NCBI GenBank assembly: GCA_964654535.1 | Contig: CAZZIZ010000097.1 | Coordinates: 1-12,929, forward strand | Direction of reading: 5' to 3' | DNA: 12,929 nucleotides | Origin: CAZZIZ01 sp964654535 | GTDB taxonomy: Bacteria > Bacteroidota > Bacteroidia > Chitinophagales > UBA2359 | Shown: piece after piece, positions 1 to 7,151 of the stretch | Position numbering within the stretch: the stretch's first letter is position 1 | Layout: every line of letters starts with the position of its first letter | The notes under the pieces: generated by a model | What the model was told of the DNA's origin: nothing | Database searches by the model: none | Seen by the model: only the letters and a program-made list of their open reading frames with translations | Position numbers and translations under genes: made by a program

Positions 1-55
1 CAAGCACAAAACGATAAGACAAAAATTAAAATTGAAAGAAAGGAATAACGCATCG

Positions 56-1081
56 TTATAGTATTGATGAGAATTGATCTAAAAAGCGCACGTCGTTTTC
101 AAAGAAAAGTCGAATGTCATTGATGCGGTATTTCAGCATAGCCATTCTTTCGATACCCATACCAAAAGCGAAGCCAGTGTACTCTTCAGGGTCGATGCCG
201 CAGTTTTTCAAAACGTTCGGATCAACCATACCGCAACCAAGTATTTCTACCCAGTTCGTGTACTTGCAAATATTGCAACCCTTGCCATCGCAAACGAAGC
301 AAGAGATATCCATTTCGGCAGAAATTTCCGTAAACGGAAAGTAAGATGGACGGAAACGCAACTTCGTTTTAGGCCCGAACATTTCTTTGGCGAAGAAGTA
401 AAGCGTTTGCTTTAAGTCAGCGAAAGAAACATTCTTGTCTATGTACAAGCCTTCCACTTGGTGAAATTGACAATGCGAGCGTGCAGAAATGGTTTCGTTT
501 CTGTAAACCCTTCCTGGACTAATAGTTCGGATTGGAGGCTTTTGACTTTCCATCACACGCACTTGTACCGAAGAGGTGTGCGTGCGTAGCGAAATGTCTT
601 CGCTTATAAAAAAGGTATCCTGCATATCGCGGGCAGGGTGGTGCGGCGGAAAATTCAAGGCAGTAAAGTTGTGCCAATCGTCTTCTATTTCCGGACCTTC
701 CGAAACCACGAAACCCAAACGAGAGAAAATGTCAATCACCTCGTTAAGCACGATGCTTATCGGGTGACGTGAACCAACTTGTTTCGCAACTGGCAAAGTC
801 AAATCGGGAACATCGGTCGCTTTTTTTGAACTCGACTTCAGCCCTTTCTTGAGCTGCTCGAATTTTACTTCCGCGGTTTGTTTTACCTCGTTCAGTTTTT
901 GTCCAAACTCTTTTTTTCTTTCTTTCTCGACGTTGCGTATTTCCTGAAAGATTGGTTTGATTTTATTCTTCGTTCCCAAAAAAGCAATACGAAACTGCTC
1001 GAGCTCATCGCTAGTGGTAACTGGGTAGGCATTGATTTCCGCAATCATTGCCTCGGCTTTATCGAATAAGGCTTGGCTCAT
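56..1081 (-). CDS. pheS: Phenylalanine--tRNA ligase alpha subunit
   Basis: Catalytic subunit of the cytosolic alpha2beta2 enzyme that charges tRNA-Phe with phenylalanine using ATP. The 341-residue length is normal for the family. Residues 1-90 form the N-terminal coiled-coil tRNA-binding arm, and the class II catalytic core follows: motif 1 near residues 105-150, motif 2 around GRVYRNETISARSHCQFHQ (190-208), and motif 3 around FGMGIERMAMLKYRI (306-320). Residues 261-272 contain C-x2-C-x4-C-x2-C, a possible zinc knuckle; E. coli PheS lacks it, but I know it as common in Bacteroidota. The start ATG overlaps the TGA of scoA upstream (shared ATGA at 1078-1081), so translation is probably coupled. 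pheT is not adjacent within the window, although 55 nt downstream remain unseen in context. Identification is firm. Confidence 0.97.
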   Translation of the reverse strand: MSQALFDKAEAMIAEINAYPVTTSDELEQFRIAFLGTKNKIKPIFQEIRNVEKERKKEFGQKLNEVKQTAEVKFEQLKKGLKSSSKKATDVPDLTLPVAKQVGSRHPISIVLNEVIDIFSRLGFVVSEGPEIEDDWHNFTALNFPPHHPARDMQDTFFISEDISLRTHTSSVQVRVMESQKPPIRTISPGRVYRNETISARSHCQFHQVEGLYIDKNVSFADLKQTLYFFAKEMFGPKTKLRFRPSYFPFTEISAEMDISCFVCDGKGCNICKYTNWVEILGCGMVDPNVLKNCGIDPEEYTGFAFGMGIERMAMLKYRINDIRLFFENDVRFLDQFSSIL

Positions 1082-1773
1082 TGACTTACTGTTCTTTGTT
1101 CAATTCGTTTTTCGTAATTGGATCCTTGAAAGATGCGCTGCACGAAAATACCGTCGGTGTGAATCATATTGGGATCAAGTTCGCCGTTGGGCACCAACTC
1201 TTCTACTTCTGCAATCGTAATCTTTCCGGCTGTCGCCATCATAGGATTGAAATTGCGTGCAGTATACTTGAAAATAAGATTGCCAGAGTGATCACCTTTC
1301 CACGCTTTGACAATTGCGAAGTCTGCCTTGAGAGCAGTTTCTAAAATATGCGGACGTCCATTGTAGTCACGTACTTCTTTTCCTTCTGCTACTTCAGTTC
1401 CGTATCCGGTTGCAGTGAAAAAAGCAGGTATGCCTGCTCCACCAGCACGGATGCGTTCAGCTAAAGTTCCCTGTGGGTTTAGCTCTACTTCTAGTTCACC
1501 AGCGAGTAGTTGTCTTTCAAACTCAGCGTTCTCGCCAACGTAAGAAGAGATCATTTTTTTAATTTGTCGAGTTTGAAGTAGCAGTCCCAAGCCGAAGTCA
1601 TCTACGCCGGCATTGTTCGAAATGCAAGTCAAACCCTTGGCGCCATTTTTAACCATTGCGCTAATGCAGTTTTCAGGAATACCGCAAAGGCCAAATCCCC
1701 CCAACATTAAGGTCATATTGTCGCTGAGACCTTTAATGGCCTCATCAGCGCCGGCTACTACTTTGTTCATCAT
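1078..1773 (-). CDS. scoA: 3-oxoacid CoA-transferase subunit A
   Basis: Alpha subunit of succinyl-CoA:3-ketoacid CoA-transferase, which moves CoA between succinyl-CoA and acetoacetate in ketone-body and branched-chain degradation. The family I CoA-transferase signature MLGGFGLCGIP lies about 20 residues from the chosen start, followed by conserved GLTCISNN and GAGIPAFFTATGYGT stretches. The open frame extends upstream to an ATG at 1872. I prefer the tandem ATGs at 1773/1770, because homology begins at NKVVAGADEAI and the resulting 231 residues match the usual length of about 232. The extra 33 residues look non-conserved, and a promoter-like box lies in that stretch. The active-site Glu belongs to the B subunit, whose gene scoB is neither upstream (a divergent PH-domain gene) nor downstream (pheS). 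The stop overlaps the pheS start by 4 nt. Confidence 0.92.
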   Translation of the reverse strand: MMNKVVAGADEAIKGLSDNMTLMLGGFGLCGIPENCISAMVKNGAKGLTCISNNAGVDDFGLGLLLQTRQIKKMISSYVGENAEFERQLLAGELEVELNPQGTLAERIRAGGAGIPAFFTATGYGTEVAEGKEVRDYNGRPHILETALKADFAIVKAWKGDHSGNLIFKYTARNFNPMMATAGKITIAEVEELVPNGELDPNMIHTDGIFVQRIFQGSNYEKRIEQRTVSQ

Positions 1774-1786
1774 TTTTAAAGAATTG

Positions 1787-1794
1787 ACTGCCAA
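1787..1794 (-). promoter_or_regulatory. Possible -7 box ahead of scoA
   Basis: On the minus strand this reads TATCTTGG, one base off the Bacteroidota -7 consensus TAnnTTTG. It sits about 13 nt before the preferred scoA start at 1773, leaving a very short leader. No convincing -33 TTTG is seen at the ideal distance. It fits the shorter scoA model but is weak on its own. Confidence 0.25.
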
Positions 1795-1882
1795 GATAGG
1801 AAGTTCTTGACCCAAATGTTTGAAAATAGGGCTTGAGCCCCTAGTGCTTTTTGGAATATATTGACAATCCATTTAACCAATT

Positions 1883-2341
1883 ATGGAAGAACGCAAAATC
1901 TGGACCGACCACCCATCCTCTGTACTCAATTATCCGATGTACGGCATTTATGCCCTCTTCATATTGATTGGTTTGAAAATCTCTATCCCGACTATTTTAG
2001 CTCCTATTGCCTTTTGGTATTGGAAGCACAAAGAGCTGAAAAGCACACGCTATGAACTGACCAGTCAGCGCCTTTTTGTCAAAACGGGTATGTTTAGCCA
2101 TAACATGAACGCTATTGAGCTATATCGTATCAAGGATTATAAGATTAGTCAACCCTGGTATCTTCGATATTTCAATCTCTCTGACTTAATTTTACAGCCA
2201 GTCAATTCTAAGAACAGCCCAGTATTATTAAGGGCAGTACGTAACCCAATTGAACTAAGAGATGAAATACGATTCTATGCAGAAAAGCTTCGTGATAAAA
2301 AACGCAATAAAGACCTTGAGCAGTGGGAAGCTCAAAATTAG
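1883..2341 (+). CDS. PH domain-containing membrane protein (bPH_2 / YdbS-like)
   Basis: A 152-residue protein with two adjacent hydrophobic segments (about 17-31 and 34-47) that form a membrane hairpin, followed by a bacterial pleckstrin-homology-like domain (about 53-135). The typical bPH_2 pattern is visible: T-x-QRL at 60-64, a Gly in KTGMF, then IELYRIKDYKI and an aromatic WYLRYFNLSD stretch. The C-terminus is charged and probably a cytoplasmic helix. Proteins of this type (DUF304, YdbS/YdbT) sit in the inner membrane; their molecular role is mostly unknown. The gene is divergent from scoA with about 110 nt between starts, and the next gene begins 10 nt after its stop, so the two are probably co-transcribed. 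No Shine-Dalgarno sequence is seen, as is usual in Bacteroidota. Confidence 0.85.
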   Translation: MEERKIWTDHPSSVLNYPMYGIYALFILIGLKISIPTILAPIAFWYWKHKELKSTRYELTSQRLFVKTGMFSHNMNAIELYRIKDYKISQPWYLRYFNLSDLILQPVNSKNSPVLLRAVRNPIELRDEIRFYAEKLRDKKRNKDLEQWEAQN

Positions 2342-2351
2342 TGGGGCTCTA

Positions 2352-2978
2352 ATGCTGCATCTGAGCCTCATCGCTCTACTCAATCTTTCTTTCTCATCTA
2401 ACACTCTCCATTCTTGCGCCGCGCCTTTTCAATTTGTTGAGCAGGAAGTGAAAGCAACTATTTTAGTTTTACCCTTTTCTAAATTTGGTTACTTCGCTCC
2501 GAAGAAGGTGATGAAAGAAATGAGAGCAGCTGGCGACTTTGACATAAACGAACACACCCAATCTCGATTCTCTAATTTGATATCCCAACTGAACGAAGAA
2601 GAATGTGCATACAAGTACACGACGCTAGAAAAGGACAAGGCCTATGAACTCATTGATAATTTTCGTTTCGATAAAGAGGACGGTAATTACCTCTTAGATG
2701 TCGAGGACCTAGACGATGAATCAAAAGAAGCCTTGACCACGGACGCCGATTACATTTTGTTCATTAGTCAGTACCACGTTGATGCCGCTATCGAAAGCAA
2801 GCAACCAGCCCATTCTGTTTACTACGATTTGCGAAAATCCGATTTGAGTCCTTTGGGTTCTTCCAAGGCTACGGGCAAATTGTTTCAAGGAAAAATTTCG
2901 GACCCCAAAATGCGCGAAAAACTGGTAATCAAGAGTTTAGCTAAAAAGCTCTGTCAAAAGATTTCCAAAAATCTCTAA
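2352..2978 (+). CDS. Hypothetical exported protein
   Basis: I do not recognise the family. From the chosen ATG the product has 208 residues, beginning with a hydrophobic stretch (MLHLSLIALLNLSF) that looks like an export signal. A Cys in LHSC could be a poor lipobox, since His at -2 is unusual. The rest is hydrophilic and charged, with an acidic stretch (LLDVEDLDDESKEAL) and a lysine-rich C-terminus. The frame is open further upstream, with a GTG at 2292 and an ATG at 2262 inside the PH-domain gene. Those starts would add basic residues before the hydrophobic segment, so the true start is uncertain. I chose 2352 because it lies 10 nt after the preceding stop. It is likely in an operon with the PH-domain gene. 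Confidence 0.6.
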   Translation: MLHLSLIALLNLSFSSNTLHSCAAPFQFVEQEVKATILVLPFSKFGYFAPKKVMKEMRAAGDFDINEHTQSRFSNLISQLNEEECAYKYTTLEKDKAYELIDNFRFDKEDGNYLLDVEDLDDESKEALTTDADYILFISQYHVDAAIESKQPAHSVYYDLRKSDLSPLGSSKATGKLFQGKISDPKMREKLVIKSLAKKLCQKISKNL

Positions 2979-3041
2979 GGCTTCATTAAACACACTTGAT
3001 GCCTAGTATATGGGCGCGGTTTTGACTCTATTCGCACTCGA

Positions 3042-3569
3042 ATGAACTATCGAACTAAGAAGCGCCAAAGAGATATAGGTTTGTCCAGTTGTGCCGACCA
3101 AGGCACCGTTTACTGGTCCCGTGCCAATGGACTAGTTTTTGGAGTTGTAGCTGGTATGGTTGCGACAGGAGAAAAGGTTCTTATAGCTAACAGTCCTTTG
3201 AGCAGAAGTTTCGAACTTACCCCTATGTCCGACAATAAAGACGGACGCTGGTTTTTGGATCCCGAAAACAAAGATTTAGATCACCTAGATATTCTTGATA
3301 GGGCATTTACAAACTTGAACACCTATGGTGTTGATTCATCAGAGAGATATGCTCCCGATTATCGATTTGAATTCACTACACTTTCTAAGAAAAACCCTTC
3401 TCAAAAATTTGACGATGGCTTCATTAAAATACTAGGCCGACTCTTAATGGTTAAAGAAGCGAAAGTTGGCATCGGTCAAATGGTTAAAAGACTTTTTAGT
3501 CTTCCTAAAAAGACAGTTTCTCGTGTGAGTAATAGAGTTGAGACCAAATCCAAACAGCGCAGTATCTAG
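3042..3569 (+). CDS. Hypothetical protein
   Basis: A 175-residue product I cannot assign. The N-terminus is strongly basic (NYRTKKRQR), followed by a short hydrophobic Gly/Val stretch (LVFGVVAGMVATG, about 31-43) that could be one membrane segment or a buried strand. A hydrophilic centre and a Lys/Arg-rich C-terminus (from about 145) follow. The frame is closed by a stop about 45 nt upstream of the ATG, so no longer N-terminus is possible on this sequence. It lies 63 nt after the exported hypothetical gene on the same strand. Composition is protein-like, but the lack of recognisable domains leaves open that it is a remnant of a larger gene. Confidence 0.5.
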   Translation: MNYRTKKRQRDIGLSSCADQGTVYWSRANGLVFGVVAGMVATGEKVLIANSPLSRSFELTPMSDNKDGRWFLDPENKDLDHLDILDRAFTNLNTYGVDSSERYAPDYRFEFTTLSKKNPSQKFDDGFIKILGRLLMVKEAKVGIGQMVKRLFSLPKKTVSRVSNRVETKSKQRSI

Positions 3570-3619
3570 CGGCGATATTGGTTATCAAGCGACTATAGCG
3601 TCCTTTATTTCTAAAGAAA

Positions 3620-3639
3620 AGCCCTGAGCCAAGGGCTCA
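3620..3639. other. Intergenic hairpin
   Basis: AGCCCT at 3620-3625 can pair with AGGGCT at 3632-3637, or alternatively TGAGCC (3625-3630) with GGCTCA (3634-3639). On the minus strand the first hairpin is followed by TTTTCTTT, giving a terminator-like shape in that direction only. No minus-strand gene lies to its right before 5925. It sits in the 177-nt gap before the beta-barrel gene; its role is unclear. Confidence 0.25.
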
Positions 3640-3746
3640 AGCCAATTCTGATTTTAATTCTCTCTGATTATTCGTTATCTAGTGTTAGAAACGTTTTGCT
3701 CGGCGCCTGAAAGGTTGTACTAATTTCTTGCCCAAAGTAATACCCC

Positions 3747-4523
3747 ATGAATAAGTTTAAAGTTATACTCATATTATTGGCCTTTTTGATTGGATCTGAG
3801 TGTGTCAACGCGCAGATTGTTATTGGAGTGAAGGGTGGCGCCAACTTCGCCAAATTGCCATTGGTTACTAGCAATGATGCTGATGACCTGAAGTATAGAA
3901 TAGGTTTCCACGCAGGCGCATACGGAATGTTTGCACTGGGTTATGGCGATTTTATTATTCAGCCAGAATTGTTGTACAGTCAAAAGGGAACAAGAGACTA
4001 CCGTGTTATTTTCTCGGAAGGATTAGACGGCACCTACGATCTTCGTTTGAACTACTTGAGCATGCCCGTTATGTTTGGCTATTACCCGTTTGGAAACTTC
4101 CGGATTGAAGCAGGCCCACAGCTTGGTTATTTATTGAATGCTAAGTATCAGTTTGAAGATCAAGAGAGAGTAAAATTAGACTTGTCTCAAGAAAACCTTA
4201 ACCGTTGGGATTGGGGACTAGCTTTTGGTTTGGTTTACGATTGGCCTGGTCCAGGGACTGTAGGCGCTCGCTATGTAAGAGGCATAAGCGAAGTTAGCTA
4301 CGACATAAATATTGAGACGGGTGAAACCCATCCCCGACGTAACGATGTCTTGCAAGTTTTTATAACCTTCCCAATTAAAGTGATTAACCGCGGAAAAGGC
4401 TGTCCAACCTTTGGAAATGAAATTGATCTTGAATCAAGCAAGCGCACAAAAACGAAGTCTGGATTGCTCCCGAAAGACGGGAAGAAATACTGGAAGAAAA
4501 ACGGAAAGACTTTGAAAAAATGA
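3747..4523 (+). CDS. Outer membrane beta-barrel protein (PF13568-like)
   Basis: Residues 1-22 form a clear signal peptide (KFKVILILLAFLIGS core, cleavage after VNA before Gln23). The mature protein starts with IVIGVKGGANFAKL, typical of the small PorT/OmpX-like outer-membrane barrels of Bacteroidota. Alternating hydrophobic strands continue to about residue 212 (VLQVFITFPIKV), which looks like the last strand. After it comes a tail of about 45 residues (214-258) that is very rich in Lys and ends KKYWKKNGKTLKK, unusual for a barrel whose last strand normally closes the protein. The stop overlaps the start of the lipase gene (ATGA, 4520-4523), so the two are probably translationally coupled. 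Substrate or partner is unknown. Confidence 0.85.
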   Translation: MNKFKVILILLAFLIGSECVNAQIVIGVKGGANFAKLPLVTSNDADDLKYRIGFHAGAYGMFALGYGDFIIQPELLYSQKGTRDYRVIFSEGLDGTYDLRLNYLSMPVMFGYYPFGNFRIEAGPQLGYLLNAKYQFEDQERVKLDLSQENLNRWDWGLAFGLVYDWPGPGTVGARYVRGISEVSYDINIETGETHPRRNDVLQVFITFPIKVINRGKGCPTFGNEIDLESSKRTKTKSGLLPKDGKKYWKKNGKTLKK

Positions 4524-5356
4524 GTGAGCGTAGCTTTTCTTGGAAGTTGGGACAAAACATCAATGTCCTGGGGAAGGAGAAGCACGTTATCACTGCGCCA
4601 GACGCGGTGGTCTGTCTGGTGCACGGACACGGAGAGCATCAAGGGCGGTACGAACATGTAGCACAACACTTTAAAGAAAACAACTGCGCATTTCTGAGCT
4701 TCGACCACCCCGGACATGGAAAGTCAGAAGGCAAGAGAGGTCATATAAACAACTATGATGACTTTCTTACCTGTGTCACGGAAGTGCTGGCAGAAGCCGA
4801 TCGTGCCTATCCTGGCGTGGACAAGTATCTATATGGACACAGTATGGGTGGTAACATCACCCTTAACTATGCTGTTCGAAAAAAACCGGAAGTAAAAGGC
4901 TACATCATAACCTCTCCTTGGTTGAAATCTACCGTCGGACCGACGGCAATTCAATATGCTTTGGGTAAAATGATGCTAAAGATATATCCTTCATTCACTC
5001 AAAAGACGGGATTGACAACAAGTGCCTTGTCAAGGGATGGCGAAATTGTTCAGGCATACATTGACGACCCATTGGTGCATTCTTGGATGTCTACGAATTT
5101 ATTCTTCTCTGCTATGGCTGCGGCAGAGTATACGACAGAACATGCGTCAGAAATAAATCGCCCAGTTTTACTTATGCACGGGGATGAAGATGGAATTGCT
5201 GACATAAAAGGCACAGAACAGTTCGCTAAAAAGGCAGGGTTTTTGGTTGAATATGAAGTGTGGAACGGGGCCTTCCACGAACTTCACAATGAGCCCTACC
5301 GCGCCAAGGTATTAAGTCGAATTACTAATTGGATTAATTCGCCCAAGCATGAGTAG
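4520..5356 (+). CDS. Alpha/beta hydrolase, monoacylglycerol lipase-like
   Basis: A 278-residue serine hydrolase of the Hydrolase_4 (PF12146) type, related to monoacylglycerol lipases and lysophospholipases. The oxyanion-hole motif VHGHGEH is at 34-40, FDHPGHGKSEGKRG at 61-74, and the nucleophile elbow GHSMGG at 106-111 places the catalytic Ser at 108. The acid is Asp224 in HGDEDGIAD, and the base is His253 in NGAFHELHNEP. Thus the full triad is present and the spacing is normal. No signal peptide is seen, so it is probably cytoplasmic and would cleave an ester-linked acyl chain from a glyceride or lysolipid. It overlaps the preceding barrel gene by 4 nt and the following DUF922 gene by 8 nt. 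Confidence 0.92.
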   Translation: MSERSFSWKLGQNINVLGKEKHVITAPDAVVCLVHGHGEHQGRYEHVAQHFKENNCAFLSFDHPGHGKSEGKRGHINNYDDFLTCVTEVLAEADRAYPGVDKYLYGHSMGGNITLNYAVRKKPEVKGYIITSPWLKSTVGPTAIQYALGKMMLKIYPSFTQKTGLTTSALSRDGEIVQAYIDDPLVHSWMSTNLFFSAMAAAEYTTEHASEINRPVLLMHGDEDGIADIKGTEQFAKKAGFLVEYEVWNGAFHELHNEPYRAKVLSRITNWINSPKHE

Positions 5357-5918
5357 CCCATTTATTCTTGCGATTATATTAAATATATTCGCAGCCGCTC
5401 CTAATTATTTACCCAATGAAATTGTGTGGACCGAGAACTACACGTTACAATGGGAAGATTTTTTAGGACAACCTAACACCAGACATCACAGCGATGCCTT
5501 AACCAGCAGCTCAATCTATTTCGGATATCGTTTCGACGGTGACCGCACCTATGAGATTGAAGTTTATTCTTCTTTCTTTCGTGATCAGAGCTGGGTCAAA
5601 GACGGTAGCCCAAACTCTTATTTGCTCGAACACGAGCAACGTCATTTCGATTTGACAGAAATTTACGCGCGTAAGCTGAAAAAGGAACTTACCGAATACG
5701 CGCACAACCACGAATCGCTAGAAAGAAATTACGATCATATTTTCGAAAAATATTTCAGTCTCTTAGAAAACGAGCAAAAGGAATACGATCGTGAGTCACA
5801 TCATTCTTTGAACCGTTCGGTACAAGAAAAGTGGAATAAGTACATCAAGCGTGAGTTGAGACGACTAGAAGATTACAGCAGCACCAGGTTTATTCTGGTA
5901 TGCAATGGTCCACAGTAG
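5349..5918 (+). CDS. DUF922-type putative secreted zinc protease
   Basis: A 189-residue protein with a hydrophobic N-terminus (FILAIILNIFAAA) consistent with export. An HExxH motif lies at 95-99 (LLEHEQRHFDL), the hallmark of DUF922 proteins, where the two His bind zinc and Glu96 would be catalytic. A downstream YDRESHHS stretch (146-153) followed by QEKWNKYI matches the family's second conserved block and may supply a third ligand. WEDFLG (35-40) is also typical of the family N-terminus. The start overlaps the lipase stop by 8 nt, placing it last in the barrel-lipase unit. The family is predicted to be peptidase-like; activity is inferred only from the motif. Confidence 0.85.
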   Translation: MSSPFILAIILNIFAAAPNYLPNEIVWTENYTLQWEDFLGQPNTRHHSDALTSSSIYFGYRFDGDRTYEIEVYSSFFRDQSWVKDGSPNSYLLEHEQRHFDLTEIYARKLKKELTEYAHNHESLERNYDHIFEKYFSLLENEQKEYDRESHHSLNRSVQEKWNKYIKRELRRLEDYSSTRFILVCNGPQ

Positions 5919-5924
5919 TTTAGC

Positions 5925-7094
5925 CTAGTTAGCGTATTTCAACAAAGAATTCATCCAGCGATCTGGAATGTCTTCTCTGGTGGCTTGCAAGTAATCTTCG
6001 TATAAACAAGGAATAAGTCTTGCATCCTCACTGTGTAGTGTTCCCGCTGGTACTTTCATCCACCAACGATCGCTCTTTTTACTTTTTAAGAATACGATGT
6101 CTTGATCTTGTTCACCTATTGGTACGATGTAACGCATAAAGTTGCGTTCGCCCAATTCTGGATATTCATTCTTGCGACCATAAAAGCCATCTGCAAAGTG
6201 CCATACCATTTGCGCAGCTAATTGAGCGGTCCGCATATCATCATCTTTGTGGGGGAAGTACTCGTAGATGCCAAAAGAGCTAACCCTATCACTAATACCA
6301 GCAAAGCGAGATAGCCTGCAAATATCTTCACCGGTCATTCCGGTTGGCGTATTTCTTTTTTGTCCTTGGGCATCAGCAAACTTTACAACAGACATGTCTA
6401 TTGAAACAATATCGCAGTTTCTAACAATTGGCTCAATTCTGTTTGCATTCTCCACCAGTTCTCCTAGACGATAACAATCGAAATGCATGCGTCGTAGCGT
6501 TTCCTCCATATCTGGATTGTTCAAACAATACTGAAAACCAGCGTGTGAGAAGTGATTGAGCATGTTGGGCTCGTAGCTTAGAATCTTGTACAAGAAGGAA
6601 GAGGAGTCGTAATCTACCGTGCTACTTTCTAAATCAATCTTTTCATCAAAGATGGCCATGTTCACGAGTTCATCTTGATAGCCATAAGCCATATATTGGC
6701 CATAGGTCAAATCGTGAGTTCCTCCCAGAATTATGGGGATAACATTATGACTGAGGCAGTCAACGACTACCGCAGAAAGAGCGGCATAAGAATCCATTTG
6801 AGAAGTGCCGACCTTTATGTTTCCTAAGTCAATGCAGTTTAAATTGTTGTGCCAGTTGTTAAGCTTATAAAGCTCGTGGCGAATGTGATTGGGTGCATCT
6901 GCTGACCCTTCATTTCTTCCATTTTCCCAATCGTGACTCACGCCAACAATGGCTAGATCATAATGTTCAAGGTTAATAGTCTGGTCATCTGCTGATAGAA
7001 AAGCCAAGCGGTTGCCCCATTGATTTTGATTCAGGCTTTTGGGATCAATGCATTGGTCGAGACGGACCGGGGTCAAGAGACTTTTGGAATTCAT
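5925..7094 (-). CDS. Arginase-superfamily protein (formimidoylglutamase-like) with altered metal site
   Basis: A 389-residue member of the ureohydrolase fold, which normally hydrolyses guanidino or formimino groups with two Mn ions. Conserved blocks are visible: GGTHDLTYG (124-132), FDEKIDLE (149-156), VSIDMSVVKFADAQG (230-244) and GIYEYFP (275-281). Against arginase, His127, Asp150, Asp154 and Asp233 retain all ligands of one metal, whereas the His of DxHxD is Lys152 and the second Asp of SxDxD is Ser235. Glu278, matching the substrate-guanidinium Glu, is kept. An extended C-terminus (from about 310) contains RWWMKVPAG. It is a single gene, convergent with the DUF922 gene (6-nt gap), and 57 nt downstream of the beta-barrel gene. 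No histidine-utilisation genes are nearby, so the substrate is open. Confidence 0.82.
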   Translation of the reverse strand: MNSKSLLTPVRLDQCIDPKSLNQNQWGNRLAFLSADDQTINLEHYDLAIVGVSHDWENGRNEGSADAPNHIRHELYKLNNWHNNLNCIDLGNIKVGTSQMDSYAALSAVVVDCLSHNVIPIILGGTHDLTYGQYMAYGYQDELVNMAIFDEKIDLESSTVDYDSSSFLYKILSYEPNMLNHFSHAGFQYCLNNPDMEETLRRMHFDCYRLGELVENANRIEPIVRNCDIVSIDMSVVKFADAQGQKRNTPTGMTGEDICRLSRFAGISDRVSSFGIYEYFPHKDDDMRTAQLAAQMVWHFADGFYGRKNEYPELGERNFMRYIVPIGEQDQDIVFLKSKKSDRWWMKVPAGTLHSEDARLIPCLYEDYLQATREDIPDRWMNSLLKYAN

Positions 7095-7151
7095 TGGGGT
7101 CGATTTTAGCTAAAAATAAAACCTCACCCCTCCCTTTGCCGAAAAGTTATC

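Noticed and set aside
1774..1872. N-terminal extension of scoA to the ATG at 1872
   Set aside because: The added 33 residues lack family resemblance and the shorter start gives the normal length.
1830..3643. Shared 11-mer GGCTTGAGCCC at 1830-1840 and its reverse complement at 3633-3643
   Set aside because: Both are short self-complementary sequences; two copies are too few to claim an operator or repeat without a genome-wide count.
4932..4946. Near-perfect palindrome CCGTCGG-A-CCGACGG
   Set aside because: Inside the lipase coding region encoding ordinary residues, with a one-base centre that cannot form a hairpin loop; likely chance.
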